NCBI GenBank assembly: GCA_002633005.1
Contig: NMRA01000707.1
Location: forward strand, 22,478 to 84,477
Length of the DNA stretch: 62,000 bases
Direction of reading: 5' to 3'
From: Phoronis australis
Lineage: Eukaryota > Phoronida > Phoronidae
The translations under genes were made by a program, and so were the position numbers. The notes beneath the pieces are model-generated. The model did no database searches. It was not told the DNA's origin and saw nothing but the letters and a program-made list of their open reading frames with translations. Numbering within the stretch: position 1 is the first letter of the stretch; each line of letters opens with the position of its first letter. Below are positions 45,901-54,600 of the stretch, one piece after another.

Positions 45901-48705
45901 CTCCGCCGAATTGCCAGTAATACTGTTCCTTTTAAAACGTGGGTAAATATTATGGTGAACGGCAGCACAGAAAATGTTGGCGAGGAGGGAATGAGTGTGC
46001 GGAAAAGTGATATTATCGCAGGGATGAAAATTGTGACGCTGGGGAGGGGCAACTCAATTAAGCAATGTCCCCAGTATGGCCCTGACAAACAGTAGTTGAG
46101 CTTTAGTTTTCGTCAAGACAGAATCTTTCAAGGCTGATGTCTCGACGTACGTTATCTTTCTTGTTATCGATGGCTAGGGTTGGACTCAATTAATAAGAGG
46201 GTTCAAACTGTGGTCAACGCCAGCAGCGGGGGTCTCCGCTACAACTAAAACACCTAAAGACTGTATGACAATTAATATACAAGTATGCAAATACAAATAT
46301 ACGCCCTTTTCCAGATTGATCGCATTTTTAAACGTAGGTCCATTGACAGAACAGCAAGAATTGTTTGAAATGGTTAAATGGTTTCAATCTTTGATTTCGT
46401 TAAATGACTATAAACCTGGTCTGTGTTTGTGGGTAAACACGAGAAAAAACGCCACGCCGTTTTGCAGACGTTCTTTCTATGATTTTTATAAATAAGATGC
46501 CGATGCTGTGGACCTGTGACTCTTCAATAAAGCAGTAGCATTAACTCCAGTTTCAGTACGCAGTGATGTTGGTATTGATCTATATCTTGTCGATGACTAT
46601 TTGCAAACAGTCCTCTGATATTAGTGGGCACGAGCTTTGAGTTAAATAGTTACGTCTGAGTATTATCGACTGTGAATCTCGTCTCTCATGTGTATTCCCT
46701 GATGGGAATTCAGCCACCGTCGCATCCATTGACGATACTCGTGGAACTAATCAAATTGAAACCGAGACAAAATTGTCGAGTGATCGAAATTCAACCATCT
46801 ACAGATTACACAAATTTCTACAGTAGTTTCTAAAAGAGGCGTGAAATTGGATGATTATAGTGTATTTAAGAGATTTGTTAATTATAATTCATTATAAATC
46901 TGATATCCCTCTCTGCTGTAAATGTGGCCCATGTACGTGTAGGCCCATGCAGGCCCATGTAGGCCCATGCACAAATTTCTGAAATTACACCTCAGTGGCC
47001 TCTTCTTCAAAGTTGTTTGCTTGTTTCACAAACAGGCGCATGCACCTAAAACTTAACGGCTGTCTCCTGTATATGGGTGTCTGTAATCGTACATTTGTGT
47101 GTGTTTTGTTTATTCGTACATTTCAGCTAAATAATTAATGCTAAATTGAGTACACGTCAACAACTACTGTTTGGTAAACGACAGGCAAAGATTCCGTTAT
47201 GTGCTATTCAAAAACTTGGTGCTCGTGTCGCATATAGGCGCACGTGCCTCATCCCGTTGTAGAGCACAGCCTCACATGCATGCCTATGGACCCTGATACT
47301 GTATACTGTCTTTGATCATATACATTGCAGTGAGGACTACTTCCTATGCATCTAGCCGTATTACTATGCTGTCCAGCTTAATCTTCACTCTGGTGGCAAA
47401 ACGCGCTACTCTCCAATCGGAGATTCTATACGTTTAATCCTTACACGAGACAGAGTTGTATCTTATTTCAATAATTACTTTACGCATCTTCCTGGGGGTA
47501 ATGCTACTAATACTAACTGTACAAGTATGTACAGTCGATGTATACCTAAACGTACGAAATGCAATCTTGTAAATCACCTTCAAGTGTGCCGAGTTATTTT
47601 TGACTGCGAAAAGTCATAACATTTTTATACGTATAGAAATTACGTAAATTGTCACGATAGACGAGAACTGCCTGGTTTGAGAAAACCCAGTTCCACACTC
47701 CACAGTCAATTCGTAAAGAAGACAAGGGACGACTAGCGACTCCTATGGGACCTTGGCGAAAGTTTGATCCTAATTTGAACATGCACGCAAAAATCCCCCT
47801 GGCTTGAGGCCAGCTACTGATACAGATTTCTGGTGAACCGCTTATCCCAAGGGGCGCAAAGGCTATCTCGCTGTTCTTTCACATGTTCATGTGCCCCAGG
47901 TAAAAAAGTTGATGTAGCGCGACATTTTGTAGATGTCCGGCTTACATGATGCTATTTAACCGCCTCCTGTAAAAATTGTAAGTTTTAATGTAGGCCACTT
48001 ACCGTTGTGAAATTGGTGGTGATTTCGGCGCATCGAATGATCGCCTGGACAAAGCAGACTGAGCAAACCTGATATCGAGCACTTGAATAATTTCTGTCAT
48101 TTTTTTCCTGGACCAGAATTCCGTTTGAGTAATAGTAAGGAATAAGTGGAAAGCAATTTTATCGCGGTCAGTGACCAAAATCATACGTCACGTTTTTGAT
48201 TCTAGGAGGCGGATACATAGCTTTAGTGCACTTTGTATGTTGTGTCTGAGCGAGTAAAGGTTGCGTTTTTATTTTCAGTACCGAGAGCAGAGATAATCCT
48301 TTCCAACCAGATGGCGACATTAGCAAATCTGCGGAGTTGATATTACGTCATTCAAAAATCTCGGCAAGCGAGGTGGTCATCGTGGACCCAACCAGTCCGG
48401 ACTATAACCACACTGAGCAAAAATTTGAAATACCGGAACCAAACGAAGAGAAATTGAGCCCAATAATTGATTCGCCGGTTAGTAACGAACCTGATATTAG
48501 CGGAGGAAATCCAAAAGTCAAAGAAAATGGAACAGTTGAGGAAACTATAAATCCGGAGCAAGTGCAAAAGTCGGAGTCTTCCCCAAAAGAAGATGGCGAG
48601 ACTTCACCGGCCACGGCCACACCGGCCGTTGCTGGGGACGAAGAACCCAAACCGACGGACAATGAACCAGAGACGAAAAAGAAAGAATGCTGCACAATTT
48701 TGTGA
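12949..48705 (+). CDS. Gene A: uncharacterised prenylated protein with a PP1-docking motif (6 coding exons)
   Basis: Exons 12949-12985, 14343-14373, 23952-24089, 27140-27298, 36275-36406 and 48279-48705 join in frame into 924 bases (307 residues plus stop). The product is acidic and probably disordered. Residues 84-87 are RVKF, the RVxF motif that docks protein phosphatase 1 catalytic subunits, with basic residues before and acidic after, as is usual. The last residues are KKKECCTIL: CTIL is a CaaX box ending in Leu (geranylgeranyl type), the preceding Cys could be palmitoylated, and the lysines favour membrane binding. This predicts a protein anchored to the inner membrane face that recruits PP1. 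Function is inferred and I do not recognise the family. All splice sites are GT-AG. Extra exons could hide in the long introns. Confidence 0.6.
14030..14250. repeat. Imperfect (CATCGT)n-type repeat in gene A intron 1
   Basis: A run rich in tcgtcat, atcgtc and accatcg units alternates through the stretch just upstream of exon 2. The translated frame across it is low complexity and is not considered coding. Confidence 0.65.
14343..14373 (+). CDS. Gene A exon 2 (9 codons)
   Basis: It is bounded by ttttttgcag| and AAAG|GTAAGT. In the frame set by exon 1 it reads NVPLAAQEE, with two bases on each side completing split codons, and it leaves the phase that exon 3 needs. The same DNA also contains ATG at 14346 (MFLWLLKKK), but that frame ends in the wrong phase for exon 3. 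Confidence 0.5.
15385..15425. repeat. A-rich tract in gene A intron 2
   Basis: About 40 bases of almost pure A with occasional G or T. It may be the tail of a retrotransposed copy, but no element body was recognised beside it. Confidence 0.6.
17504..17538 (+). CDS. Possible alternative first exon of gene A
   Basis: An ATG at 17504 opens 11 codons (MGTNEQGQRKK) and ends two bases into the next codon at AAAAG|GTAAGT, the exact phase needed to splice straight to exon 3 (23952). This would give a 296-residue isoform with a different N-terminus. Gly2 is present, but position 6 is Gln, which does not fit the usual N-myristoylation rule. Support is phase and donor only. Confidence 0.35.
18025..18072. 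repeat. (CAAT/CAGT)n microsatellite in gene A intron 2
   Basis: Tetranucleotide repeats read cagtcagtcaatcagtcaat and then continue as caatcaatc with small interruptions. Confidence 0.85.
18100..23030. other. Gene A intron 2, distal part: no gene seen
   Basis: Several chance frames of 60-138 codons occur on both strands (for example 19713-20039, 20119-20535 on the minus strand, 21200-21520). None has a motif, splice context or protein-like composition. A donor-like aaaaag|gtaagt at 19106-19111 follows a short ATG frame but has the wrong phase for exon 3. Confidence 0.4.
23040..23310 (+). repeat. Tandem duplication, copy 1 (about 363-bp period)
   Basis: Copy 1 runs from agattatctaccaaagtaac to cgccacctggtgac. 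Landmarks shared with copy 2 (23403-23675), in order, are cagattatct, gcatgacatt, actatcgg, cggcaagcaacc, cgcgaaatg, ggcagttct and tcgccacc. The copies are well diverged. The second copy lies just upstream of gene A exon 3. Confidence 0.75.
23403..23675 (+). repeat. Tandem duplication, copy 2
   Basis: This is the second copy of 23040-23310, offset by about 363 bases. Frames that cross it on either strand (23466-23804 plus, 23471-23773 minus) are not conserved with copy 1, so they are read as chance frames. Confidence 0.75.
23952..24089 (+). CDS. Gene A exon 3 (45 codons)
   Basis: It lies between a strong acceptor (ttcgttgttttcag|) and the donor CACG|GTATGT. It has 45 full codons plus one base at the front and two at the end (phase 2-2, length divisible by 3). 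The chain begins VTFGDHGSLIETLIDD, is rich in Glu, Asp, Lys and Ser, and has no recognised domain. The two bases left over (CG) join the T that starts exon 4 to make an Arg codon. Confidence 0.75.
24281..24356. other. Assembly gap (76 N)
   Basis: A run of N lies in gene A intron 3, about 190 bases after exon 3. Its true length is unknown. It does not interrupt any called exon. Confidence 0.99.
25178..25246 (+). repeat. Tandem duplication, 34-bp unit, two copies
   Basis: The unit gcatacttagaaMcacagt...aaaatcccctgta occurs at 25178 and again at 25212 with only a few differences. Confidence 0.85.
26259..26396 (+). repeat. Short element bounded by a 16-base direct repeat
   Basis: The sequence tcggtgcgtgtagaca (about 26259-26274) recurs as tcggcgtgtgtagaca (about 26381-26396) with two changes. 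Between them is sequence rich in gtcg and gactcg words. It looks like a small dispersed repeat, class unknown. Confidence 0.4.
26891..27027. mobile_element. Small MITE-like element with GGCGGA-type ends
   Basis: The left end reads gagggatccagg. The right end reads taagtccgccactg, whose reverse complement is cagtggcggactta. Both ends lead into G/C-run sequence (ggtgggtcaggg, ggggggccctcc). The same terminal word ends the larger element at 31340-32338. The target-site duplication is not clear. Confidence 0.45.
27140..27298 (+). CDS. Gene A exon 4 (PP1-docking RVKF motif)
   Basis: Acceptor tatctgcttag| and donor CCGAG|GTAAGT bound 159 bases (52 codons, phase 2-2). It encodes DLQDDFTDINPPKN and then RVKFSEED, a textbook RVxF protein phosphatase 1 docking motif with acidic residues after the Phe. 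An acidic run (SIDEDPEDEFEPIG) follows and the exon ends in basic IMRRAPR. The motif assignment is from known PP1-interactor rules; binding is inferred. An acceptor 11 bases further in (ctccaag|) was considered but is weak and has the wrong phase. Confidence 0.8.
29128..31219. mobile_element. 2.1-kb DNA element with perfect terminal inverted repeats
   Basis: The left end tattcacctatttcacgaa (29128-29146) is matched exactly, inverted, at 31201-31219. A second inner block, tgatcgaaaacgaggc (29178-29193), is matched exactly, inverted, at 31164-31179. Further inside, similar but diverged inverted blocks continue (cagggatatac/gcccag against the 30930-30980 region). The ends begin and finish with TA, which could be a TA target duplication. 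No transposase was found, so this is probably a non-autonomous element. It lies in gene A intron 4. Confidence 0.8.
31340..32338. mobile_element. Putative element with GGCGGAT inverted ends
   Basis: The left end aggcggatttac (31340-31351), followed by gggggcagggggccc, is mirrored on the right by gggccccctt and then gtagatccgccactg (32324-32338). Its interior contains a homopolymer G run (31511-31520) and a tRNA-derived SINE. The termini match those of the small element at 26891-27027. No transposase was seen. Confidence 0.45.
32027..32105 (+). repeat. tRNA-derived SINE-like element
   Basis: A box A match tggtggtacagtggtaaagcacg (32031-32053) and a decayed box B gtgagtttgagtctg (32074-32088) are spaced as in a tRNA gene, and a T-rich stretch follows. 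The stems do not pair like a functional tRNA, so it is read as a SINE head. Confidence 0.55.
32400..33890. other. Gene A intron 4, part: no gene seen
   Basis: A/T-rich sequence with chance frames only (for example 91 codons on the minus strand at 32888-33163, without motif or splice context). Confidence 0.4.
33908..34125 (+). repeat. Degenerate minisatellite (acatgtagaacccgggacac unit)
   Basis: About eight imperfect copies of a unit near 20-35 bases long combine agaaccc and gggacac with an intervening cgtacatgta. Clear copies are at 33912, 33972, 34032, 34052 and 34084. The block ends with the small inverted pair gggacactgtgtccc. Cys-rich frames that cross it on the minus strand are products of the repeat. 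Confidence 0.8.
34560..34722 (+). repeat. GT-rich minisatellite with a 36-bp period
   Basis: A gtgtgcgtgt-rich lead passes into nearly three copies of a unit of about 36 bases: cgtgtgtgtgtaat, then aYaacggcgcacRcgcgc. Copies start near 34617, 34654 and 34688. The alternating purine-pyrimidine stretches could adopt Z-DNA. Confidence 0.85.
36275..36406 (+). CDS. Gene A exon 5 (43 codons)
   Basis: The acceptor gttttag| gives a phase 2-2 exon. AG from exon 4 plus the first A makes Arg, and the exon opens with basic RSGRRSIFDNYTVKRY and then SARNKHVVFVSEITP. The donor CCACG|GTACTA is the only nearby GT that leaves the phase required by exon 6, but it is weak. If it is not used, the frame stays open for another 35 codons to TGA 36512-36514, which would give a protein without the CaaX tail. 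Confidence 0.6.
36546..36722 (+). CDS. Orphan coding-like frame of 58 codons
   Basis: Between a TAG at 36543 and TAA at 36720-36722 an open frame reads, in part, FIDNNCIPLDHVSDHLYLTD and LFREAFFRLQGLAVV. The composition is protein-like, but there is no ATG at its start and no acceptor without a stop. It may be a relic of an exon or of a transposon gene. I do not recognise it. Confidence 0.2.
   Translation, partial: FPRKFPHPLLEFIDNNCIPLDHVSDHLYLTDLCLFREAFFRLQGLAVVNTTEGKEIFD
37147..37168. repeat. (ACATGT)n palindromic run
   Basis: The run is tacatgtacatgtacatgac. Related short runs occur at many points in the window (for example 57457-57472 and 34077-34086) and appear to be a genome-wide word in this organism. 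Confidence 0.8.
37483..37935 (+). mobile_element. 5'-truncated LINE, 3' end of the reverse transcriptase frame plus tail
   Basis: The frame 37483-37611 ends FASFLSLAAKIWSSLSPEIK and then SINTFKLNIKKWL and a stop. This matches the conserved C-terminal end of many CR1/L2/RTE-type LINE proteins (RxxxIWNSLPxxIR...SLxxFKxxLKxWL). About 300 bases of 3' untranslated sequence follow and end in gggccctcttggaaagcagtgc, a short stem, and an aataaacagataaataca tail, as is usual for these elements. The remainder of the element is missing. Confidence 0.7.
38879..38960 (+). repeat. tRNA-derived SINE-like element
   Basis: Box A tagccccgtcagtcagcagagcg (38880-38902) and box B ggattcgatttcg (38927-38939) are spaced as in a tRNA gene. 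The remaining stems are not tRNA-like. An antisense frame across it (38740-38967 minus) is a by-product. Confidence 0.65.
40182..40243 (-). CDS. Possible first coding exon of an unassigned antisense gene
   Basis: On the minus strand an ATG at 40243 in a good context (CCTGCCATGTC) opens 20 codons beginning MSQETHTTDITNRTKGLTIK. It ends two bases into the next codon at a consensus donor AAGAC|GTAAGT. The same frame is open for a further 55 or so codons upstream, with protein-like content (RRRNSIST). No partner exon was found, so this is tentative. It lies inside gene A intron 5 on the opposite strand. Confidence 0.25.
40400..45700. other. Gene A intron 5, middle: no gene seen
   Basis: Only short chance frames without motifs are present. 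No exon with the required 2-2 phase and good splice sites was found, although small ones could be missed. Confidence 0.35.
46924..46972 (+). repeat. Short tandem repeat (aggcccatgY)
   Basis: Four copies of a unit of about 10 bases, ggcccatgt or ggcccatgc, lie in tandem, the first separated from the next by tacgtgta. Confidence 0.85.
48279..48705 (+). CDS. Gene A exon 6 (last coding exon, CaaX tail)
   Basis: The acceptor tttttattttcag| begins a 427-base terminal coding exon that adds 141 residues and stops at TGA 48703-48705. It opens TESRDNPFQPDGD and then becomes a disordered stretch rich in Pro, Glu, Ser, Thr and Asp. It ends KKKECCTIL. CTIL is a CaaX box for geranylgeranylation, with an adjacent Cys and a lysine run as a membrane-targeting signal. 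Frames on the opposite strand across this exon are shadows. No canonical AATAAA was seen in the following 800 bases. Confidence 0.8.
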
Positions 48706-51290
48706 GAAAAAAATACGAATTATTCCTCTGTGGCCATCCAGATGTGGGTGACTTTGGAATTGTTTTGAAATTGACTGGAAGTCCAGATCCAGGCAAAATG
48801 CTCACGTTGAATTTGGATTACATTGCTTCACCGAAATGTAGGAAAGATCTTGGATAATAAGGAGTAGTGCCTTTCGAGAAATATAAGTGTGCACTCAAAA
48901 GAGACACCGACTACCTGCTTGGTTGTGGATGTGTATGTATTTTGTTTCGCCACCTTGTGTAAGTTGATCATGTACAGGAGTAGTGTTGAATTGAAGACAT
49001 AGATGTCGCTGTTTTATTTGCTTCTGGTAGAGGATATGATTTTAACTTAAGTGTGTTCCTAGGAGCAAGTCTCTAGCGAGGTCACGAAAGTCTTTGCAAC
49101 AGATATCGCCATGCGTCTCAAGCGAAGCACGTGATTACAATAGCGTTTCTCGCGAGCGTCTTGCATGTGTTGAACGTCGCCCTTGGTAGATCCCAAGCTG
49201 GGTATTGTGAAAAAACGAAATTGAAAGTCACATACGCGTAAATGTAATGCGCTATCTAAAACACCTGTTTTACCGAGGTCACATTTTAGACCTTCTTTCT
49301 ATTCGTCCAGTGAGCTAGCTCAATTTTAAACAATTAGCAATCAAGGCCGAGTACAGGTCATCGATAGCTTCTACGGACGGATTTGCCCGCTCCGCAAGTT
49401 TGATTCCTACTTATCCGACCGCATTTGGCTGGACGTCACTGCTGCCATGCAGTACATACTGTTCATACGTAGACACGTTCAGCAAAAATAGTTTTGCTCA
49501 AATAATGTCTCATCTACTAAAATGCTTGTGAAAAGTTCCGTCGCACAGTAAAATTACATTCTTCATGTTCTGCGAGTAACTACGAGCCTGCAGGCTTGTT
49601 AGCGTGTCTTGGAAAACGTGGAACATTGCTGGGCATTATTTACAACCGTCGAACCTCAACAAATGTATGACCATTAGTGAACTACAAAAAGGTTGTGAAG
49701 TGCGTATTTTACAGATACCGCGGCAGCATTTTGTAAATTGCAAGTGTAGTTAGTTACTGATTCTAAAATGTGCGCAAAAGTAGCCTTCAACTGACGAGTC
49801 GAAGGCACTTGCTACATTTGATGTTCTTCGCTGGTTAGGCCGGGTCAACTGGCCAAGACTCCTCATTGGTCTATACGGCAGAAGTCGTCATCGCGAACCG
49901 ATCTTAGCCGATTGACCCGACGAAGCCAATCAAGTGCAGCCACTGTACATCTTAGTTTTTATTTGTCCATGGTGGCGTCTCGGCGAGATGATGAAATAGT
50001 CATGGCAGTAACAGGGTTGCCTTGATCTGTTTTTATTTAAATGCTTTTGAATGGTCGCTTTTAATTCGCTCTGCAGTGTGGGTTAATTTGAACTGCTCGG
50101 TAGCGGTGAAACGTCCGTTAGGAGGACGCACATTGCGCTAAAATGCACTATTAGCAGAAATAACAGACTGAGTGAACAAGATGACGTCAGATGATATCAT
50201 TGGGCTCGAAGAAATCGATTAGCTGTGTGCTTAGAAGTAGAATATGTTACCGACAACTCGCTAGGCTCTACTGCAGCCGATTCTACTATTGGATTTGCCA
50301 TGGTCTTTGTGAAAACTCGTGTATTGCATGTTTCATTACTGTGACATGTATTCGTATTGATATTTTATTTATTCATTATATCAGCTATTTGTGCATGAAA
50401 ATACATTTGTTAAAAGATCATTCTGTTCCTCTACACGATTAGATTTAGGGGAGGGGCGGGGGAGTCACCCCCGCCTCTGGACATGACTAAAAGACGTCGT
50501 CGCCATGTCGGTTTTATTCGTGCCCGGCGAACTAAATTCTTTCAAAATTCTGCTCCCTCGCGACATCCTAGACCAGTCGGTCTTATGCTTGTGTTATAAA
50601 GGGGTGACCCAAGAAGTCTAACCGGCAAAGTTGGTGTGGAAATCATATCTTTCGGAAAGCAAAAGAAAATCACTCGTACTGCAAGAACTTTGTGGAATGG
50701 TCACCTGTAGACTGAAGCTCAAGTCCTCCATATTGAAAATGTTGAATGTATTACTACTGAGCAGATAGGAATGATTAAAACTTGCATGGGTGACAAGCAT
50801 ATTGCACCCCGCATTATCCTGTATATACGCTCACCACGCTCAAATCAAATGTTCCACACGTGCTGACAGATTTAGCAACCCAAAGTTTTGGAGGAGATGC
50901 CCAATGCTCTACTTTCGCTGTTGATATAAATTAAATCTGGATTATAAAAGAAAATCGTCCTCTGTTAATTCACGTGATATTCACAGAAATAACAGTCATA
51001 AATTTTGAGAAATATATACCATTTTATAACGCCGCCCCAAAATCCACATCGGACTATCCGCGTGTCTCATTGAATTATCTCCTTGCTTTCGAATGCGAGG
51101 CCACATTGTGATTTTAACAACACTTGCTGTTATGTTTTCAAGAGTTTCCCTAATACGTGCACCTGTCTTGCCGATGATTTTGTTCATATTTCTTTTATTT
51201 GATGAGATGGTACCAATACAGTTAATAATCGTTTGTAAAAACGTCTTCAACTAAAAGAAGAAAAATACACGTACATGTATAGTCGCCGCA
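48706..51290. other. Region between the two convergent genes
   Basis: This holds the 3' untranslated region of gene A and intergenic sequence. Short frames (50191-50442 plus, 50996-51250 minus) have no motif or splice support. No further gene is called. Confidence 0.45.
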
Positions 51291-51291
51291 A

Positions 51292-51297
51292 TTTATT
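51292..51297 (-). terminator. Polyadenylation signal of gene B
   Basis: A canonical AATAAA on the minus strand lies about 170 bases past the gene B stop codon, a normal distance for a 3' untranslated region. Confidence 0.5.
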
Positions 51298-51464
51298 TTG
51301 TCATTTCACAGTGCAATTTCAATCGGAAATGAATAATTATTGTTATTATTAAGTTGAAGCAATGCAAAACATGAAAACTGGCAATTTTCTTTTTCTCAAA
51401 TGAACGCTATTTCAGAAGAAAATGAAAATTTAAGAATATTGACGACGACCACTCGTAAGGCCAC

Positions 51465-51658
51465 CTATCGGCCGATCAATGTAGTTTCCGGTGGAACGGA
51501 GCAGAAGTTTTGACGTGTTTTGCAACACTTCTCCCAAAGATTTGGATGTTTGCACTGATCTGCTAAGTTGCCGACCTTGAAAATGTTGGCACAGTCTGCC
51601 ACGTTGCCTTTCGCTTCATTGTGGGTGAAAAGAGCAGCCGGAACATCGGCTTTACAGG
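51465..51658 (-). CDS. Gene B exon 7 (ShK-like domain 4 and C-terminus)
   Basis: Acceptor gtcgttttcag| on the minus strand, 63 codons, then TAG. Cysteine spacing is C-20-C-12-C-8-CC-6-C (residues 210-261). It starts CKAD and contains EKCCKTRQNFC. The tail after the last Cys is 11 residues (SVPPETTLIGR). The long first loop resembles domain 1 rather than domains 2 and 3. Confidence 0.85.
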
Positions 51659-54600
51659 CTGAAAACGACAAGAGGACGTTGCATGCATGGTGTATCCACA
51701 AGTGTTCTAATAACGATCCAGTTTTTGTAAATCAAGCTCGTGATACTTATGGCAATGCACACGTACTTTAGGACAGAGGGTGCAACACAACATTTATAGA
51801 ACAAAACGTTTGATGTATATTTACATCTACCAGACACTGGTACATTATAAAAATATGTTAAGAGAAGGCTGTAATATTGAAGGAAACGCTCTTTAACTTA
51901 CGACAGAAGTGGGCCACAGATGCGCAGCAATGCTGTTTTATCAAATGATGGTCGCAGAGTTGAGCTTTGTCCCCTTTGGACAGAATTTCTTGACAGGTCA
52001 TGTCGTTAATGCGAATACCGGTTGTGTCTTGATAGCAAGCTGTATACAGGGAAATTGATGTTAGGTGCATTTTCTCGTGAGTTTATAAACAAGTAAAGAT
52101 CATAACTGACCCCATCGATCTAGCCAAAACGCCATCCTCAGATAGCCTCCGAAAACCAAAAAGAAGTCGATAGTTTGTTCGTTGAAGACGATTCCACGAA
52201 GCCAATTTACCCACACTAGGCGATAGCTTAAAAAAATCACCACTGACCGGCGGTTAGCGCCAAGCTTTAGATGAAATTTTGTTTTCTCATTTTTTTCATA
52301 ATTTAGTGATATTTGCTACCAGAACGATACTTAGGCATTTCCCAAGTTCAGTTTTATACTACCAGAAGACAACATGTCAAGAAATGTGAGCATTCAAAAC
52401 AATGATTTAACGCCTTGAAAATGAAAAAGTGCATTTTTTGGCAATTGGTTTTGTCCGAAATTAGCGAGATTTTACGGACACCATCTTTACAATCTATTGG
52501 TCTATTTACAGTACGTTGGCACACTGATTTAGTGGATCATAGTGGCATTAGCACCGATCAAAATGCGCTAATGTGATATAGGGAGGTTGGCGTAGAAAAG
52601 ACAAAAAATTGTTACTCGATGCCTCGACATGACTATTCAACGCGGTCTAGAGAAGTAATGTTTTACTTTCAACTGATCAGGTGAATGTTTGGAAACAGTC
52701 AGGTAGTAGATTTTTTACCAGATTATACCACACAAAACAAAATACGAGGCAAGTGCCACAACGAATTATAAGGCATGTTGTAGACTTCCGATAGGATACC
52801 ATTTAAAGAGTTCGTCCTAACCCGTTGATCTGCAGTCTGATTTCGATGTCCGATCCCTCTATTACTAAACTATTAATAAAAATGTCTATGTAGAAATTTT
52901 AGGCTACTATACACTCACTTTCACAATACCGGCGTCGTGTGCCGCAGCAGTACCGTCTGAGCTGGTCGTTTGCACAGGACCGAGCACCAGTCAGTTGGAA
53001 GTACTCGTCGCACGTGTAGCCGCTAATTTTCACGCCTTTAGTGTCCGGGCAATCTGACAAAATGTCAATAAATCTTTTAATTTTTTTCTGAACAAAAATA
53101 TGCACCAGTTCATCAATATTAAGACTGCGCATAGTTGAAGATTCAGTAAATTAACGAAAACAGAGAGCGGAGAGAATCCTGGTTTTTCACAAATGAGCCC
53201 TCTAATTCCTTGCGAAAGTGGTGAGATCACGCACGTCTCGATTGAACATTGAGTAACGTGCAATATCTAATGCCCGGAAAATCATATGACTGGCAATGCA
53301 TGCCAGATCTTGATGGTTTAAGTTAAGTGCGAAAATTCAAGCTTTGTATCGGTGGTAAAGTCAACAAAAAGGAACGCTTCCATATTCAAAGAGTCTTTTC
53401 GCTCAACTCTCTGGCCAGTGATGCGCACGCACCCATTTTAATGATTCATGAATTGAGCAGTTTCAAACAAGACACGTGATCACACCCTTGTGTACACCTA
53501 AGTAACGTTATTCAACGGACATATTCCTGGGCATGAAAGTGTTCACTCTGCCCAACGTATTTATATAAAAAAACTGATAACACGCCAGAGGCAACATTGG
53601 CATTTGGCTCCCTCCTCTCGGCGTGTCTGACAACACTAAGTCATACTTGGCTCCGACGTGTCACTTCAACCCACTGAGTACCACGTTCAATGTACGCATG
53701 ATTTAGATAAGAACTGGTTATTATTTCAATAATTACACAGAGCATGTATGTATGTATTCCTTTACTGAAATTCCTTACGTTCGCAGTGCCTGTGACGAGT
53801 TGCGCAACACTTTTGCTTCAGTTCGTCATTACCACAAAAAGCTATTCCTGTCTTCAAGAAGAACGCGACGCAAGACAAACCAGTGTATCGTGTTCCTGTT
53901 GACTTCTCTGTCACTGAGAAGCTGGCCGTTGGATCGTCCGTGCACTCTACAAGTATGAAATAATCCCCAGAAATAGTGTGAGTACGCGTAAAGATTTGTA
54001 CCAGAATTTTTTTTTTTTTTTTTTCGTTTTTATCTTTTTTATGTATTTATTATCATTTTCAAACAATTACAACTACAAACAAACAAATAAGTACACCATT
54101 CATTCACGCATGCACACCTCAGGAAGATCATTCTCGTATCTCGTTTAAAGTAAATATCTTCTACATGTAGTTAACACGAACAATAAAGTTTTCCAATTTC
54201 GCAGAGAAGCTGTCACATAAAGTTTTTATATGCAATTAATTTTTCAGCATTATAGTACTCATAAGTTTTTGTAACGAACTTGTGAAAATTAGATATATTT
54301 TTGTGACATCTCTCCTTGTAAATGTACTGTTTAGCTAGTAGAAGCAAAGTGTTAAACAGAAAATCATGCGTCTTGTAAAGTCCTAGAAAAACACTATCGT
54401 AAGACAGACAGTTGGGAAGCTGAATGCGACACTTTTGAAGTAGCTTTCTGAATTCCTTCCAGAAATCTTGTGCAAAGCTACATTCCCAAAAAAGCTGTGA
54501 CAGCGTCTCTGGAGCTTTATTACAAAAGCAACATAAATCAGAATCCCTAACACATATTTTGACTAAAAAGGTATTTGTTGCAATAATCCTGTGTAGTATT

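Noticed and set aside
45802-46095. 97-codon plus frame considered as an extra gene A exon
   Set aside because: An acceptor is present, but no donor in the frame leaves the required phase and the composition is not similar to the other exons.
48352-48805. Three minus-strand frames across gene A exon 6
   Set aside because: They are shadows of the exon; the plus frame has the splice acceptor, disordered acidic chain and CaaX end.
53752-53958. Plus-strand frame of 68 codons
   Set aside because: It is the antisense shadow of gene B exon 4, whose minus-strand frame has the conserved cysteine pattern.
54008-54024. Target-site duplication for the gene B intron LINE
   Set aside because: Sequences next to the poly(T) and after 55650 share only about five bases (gtacc), too short to call.
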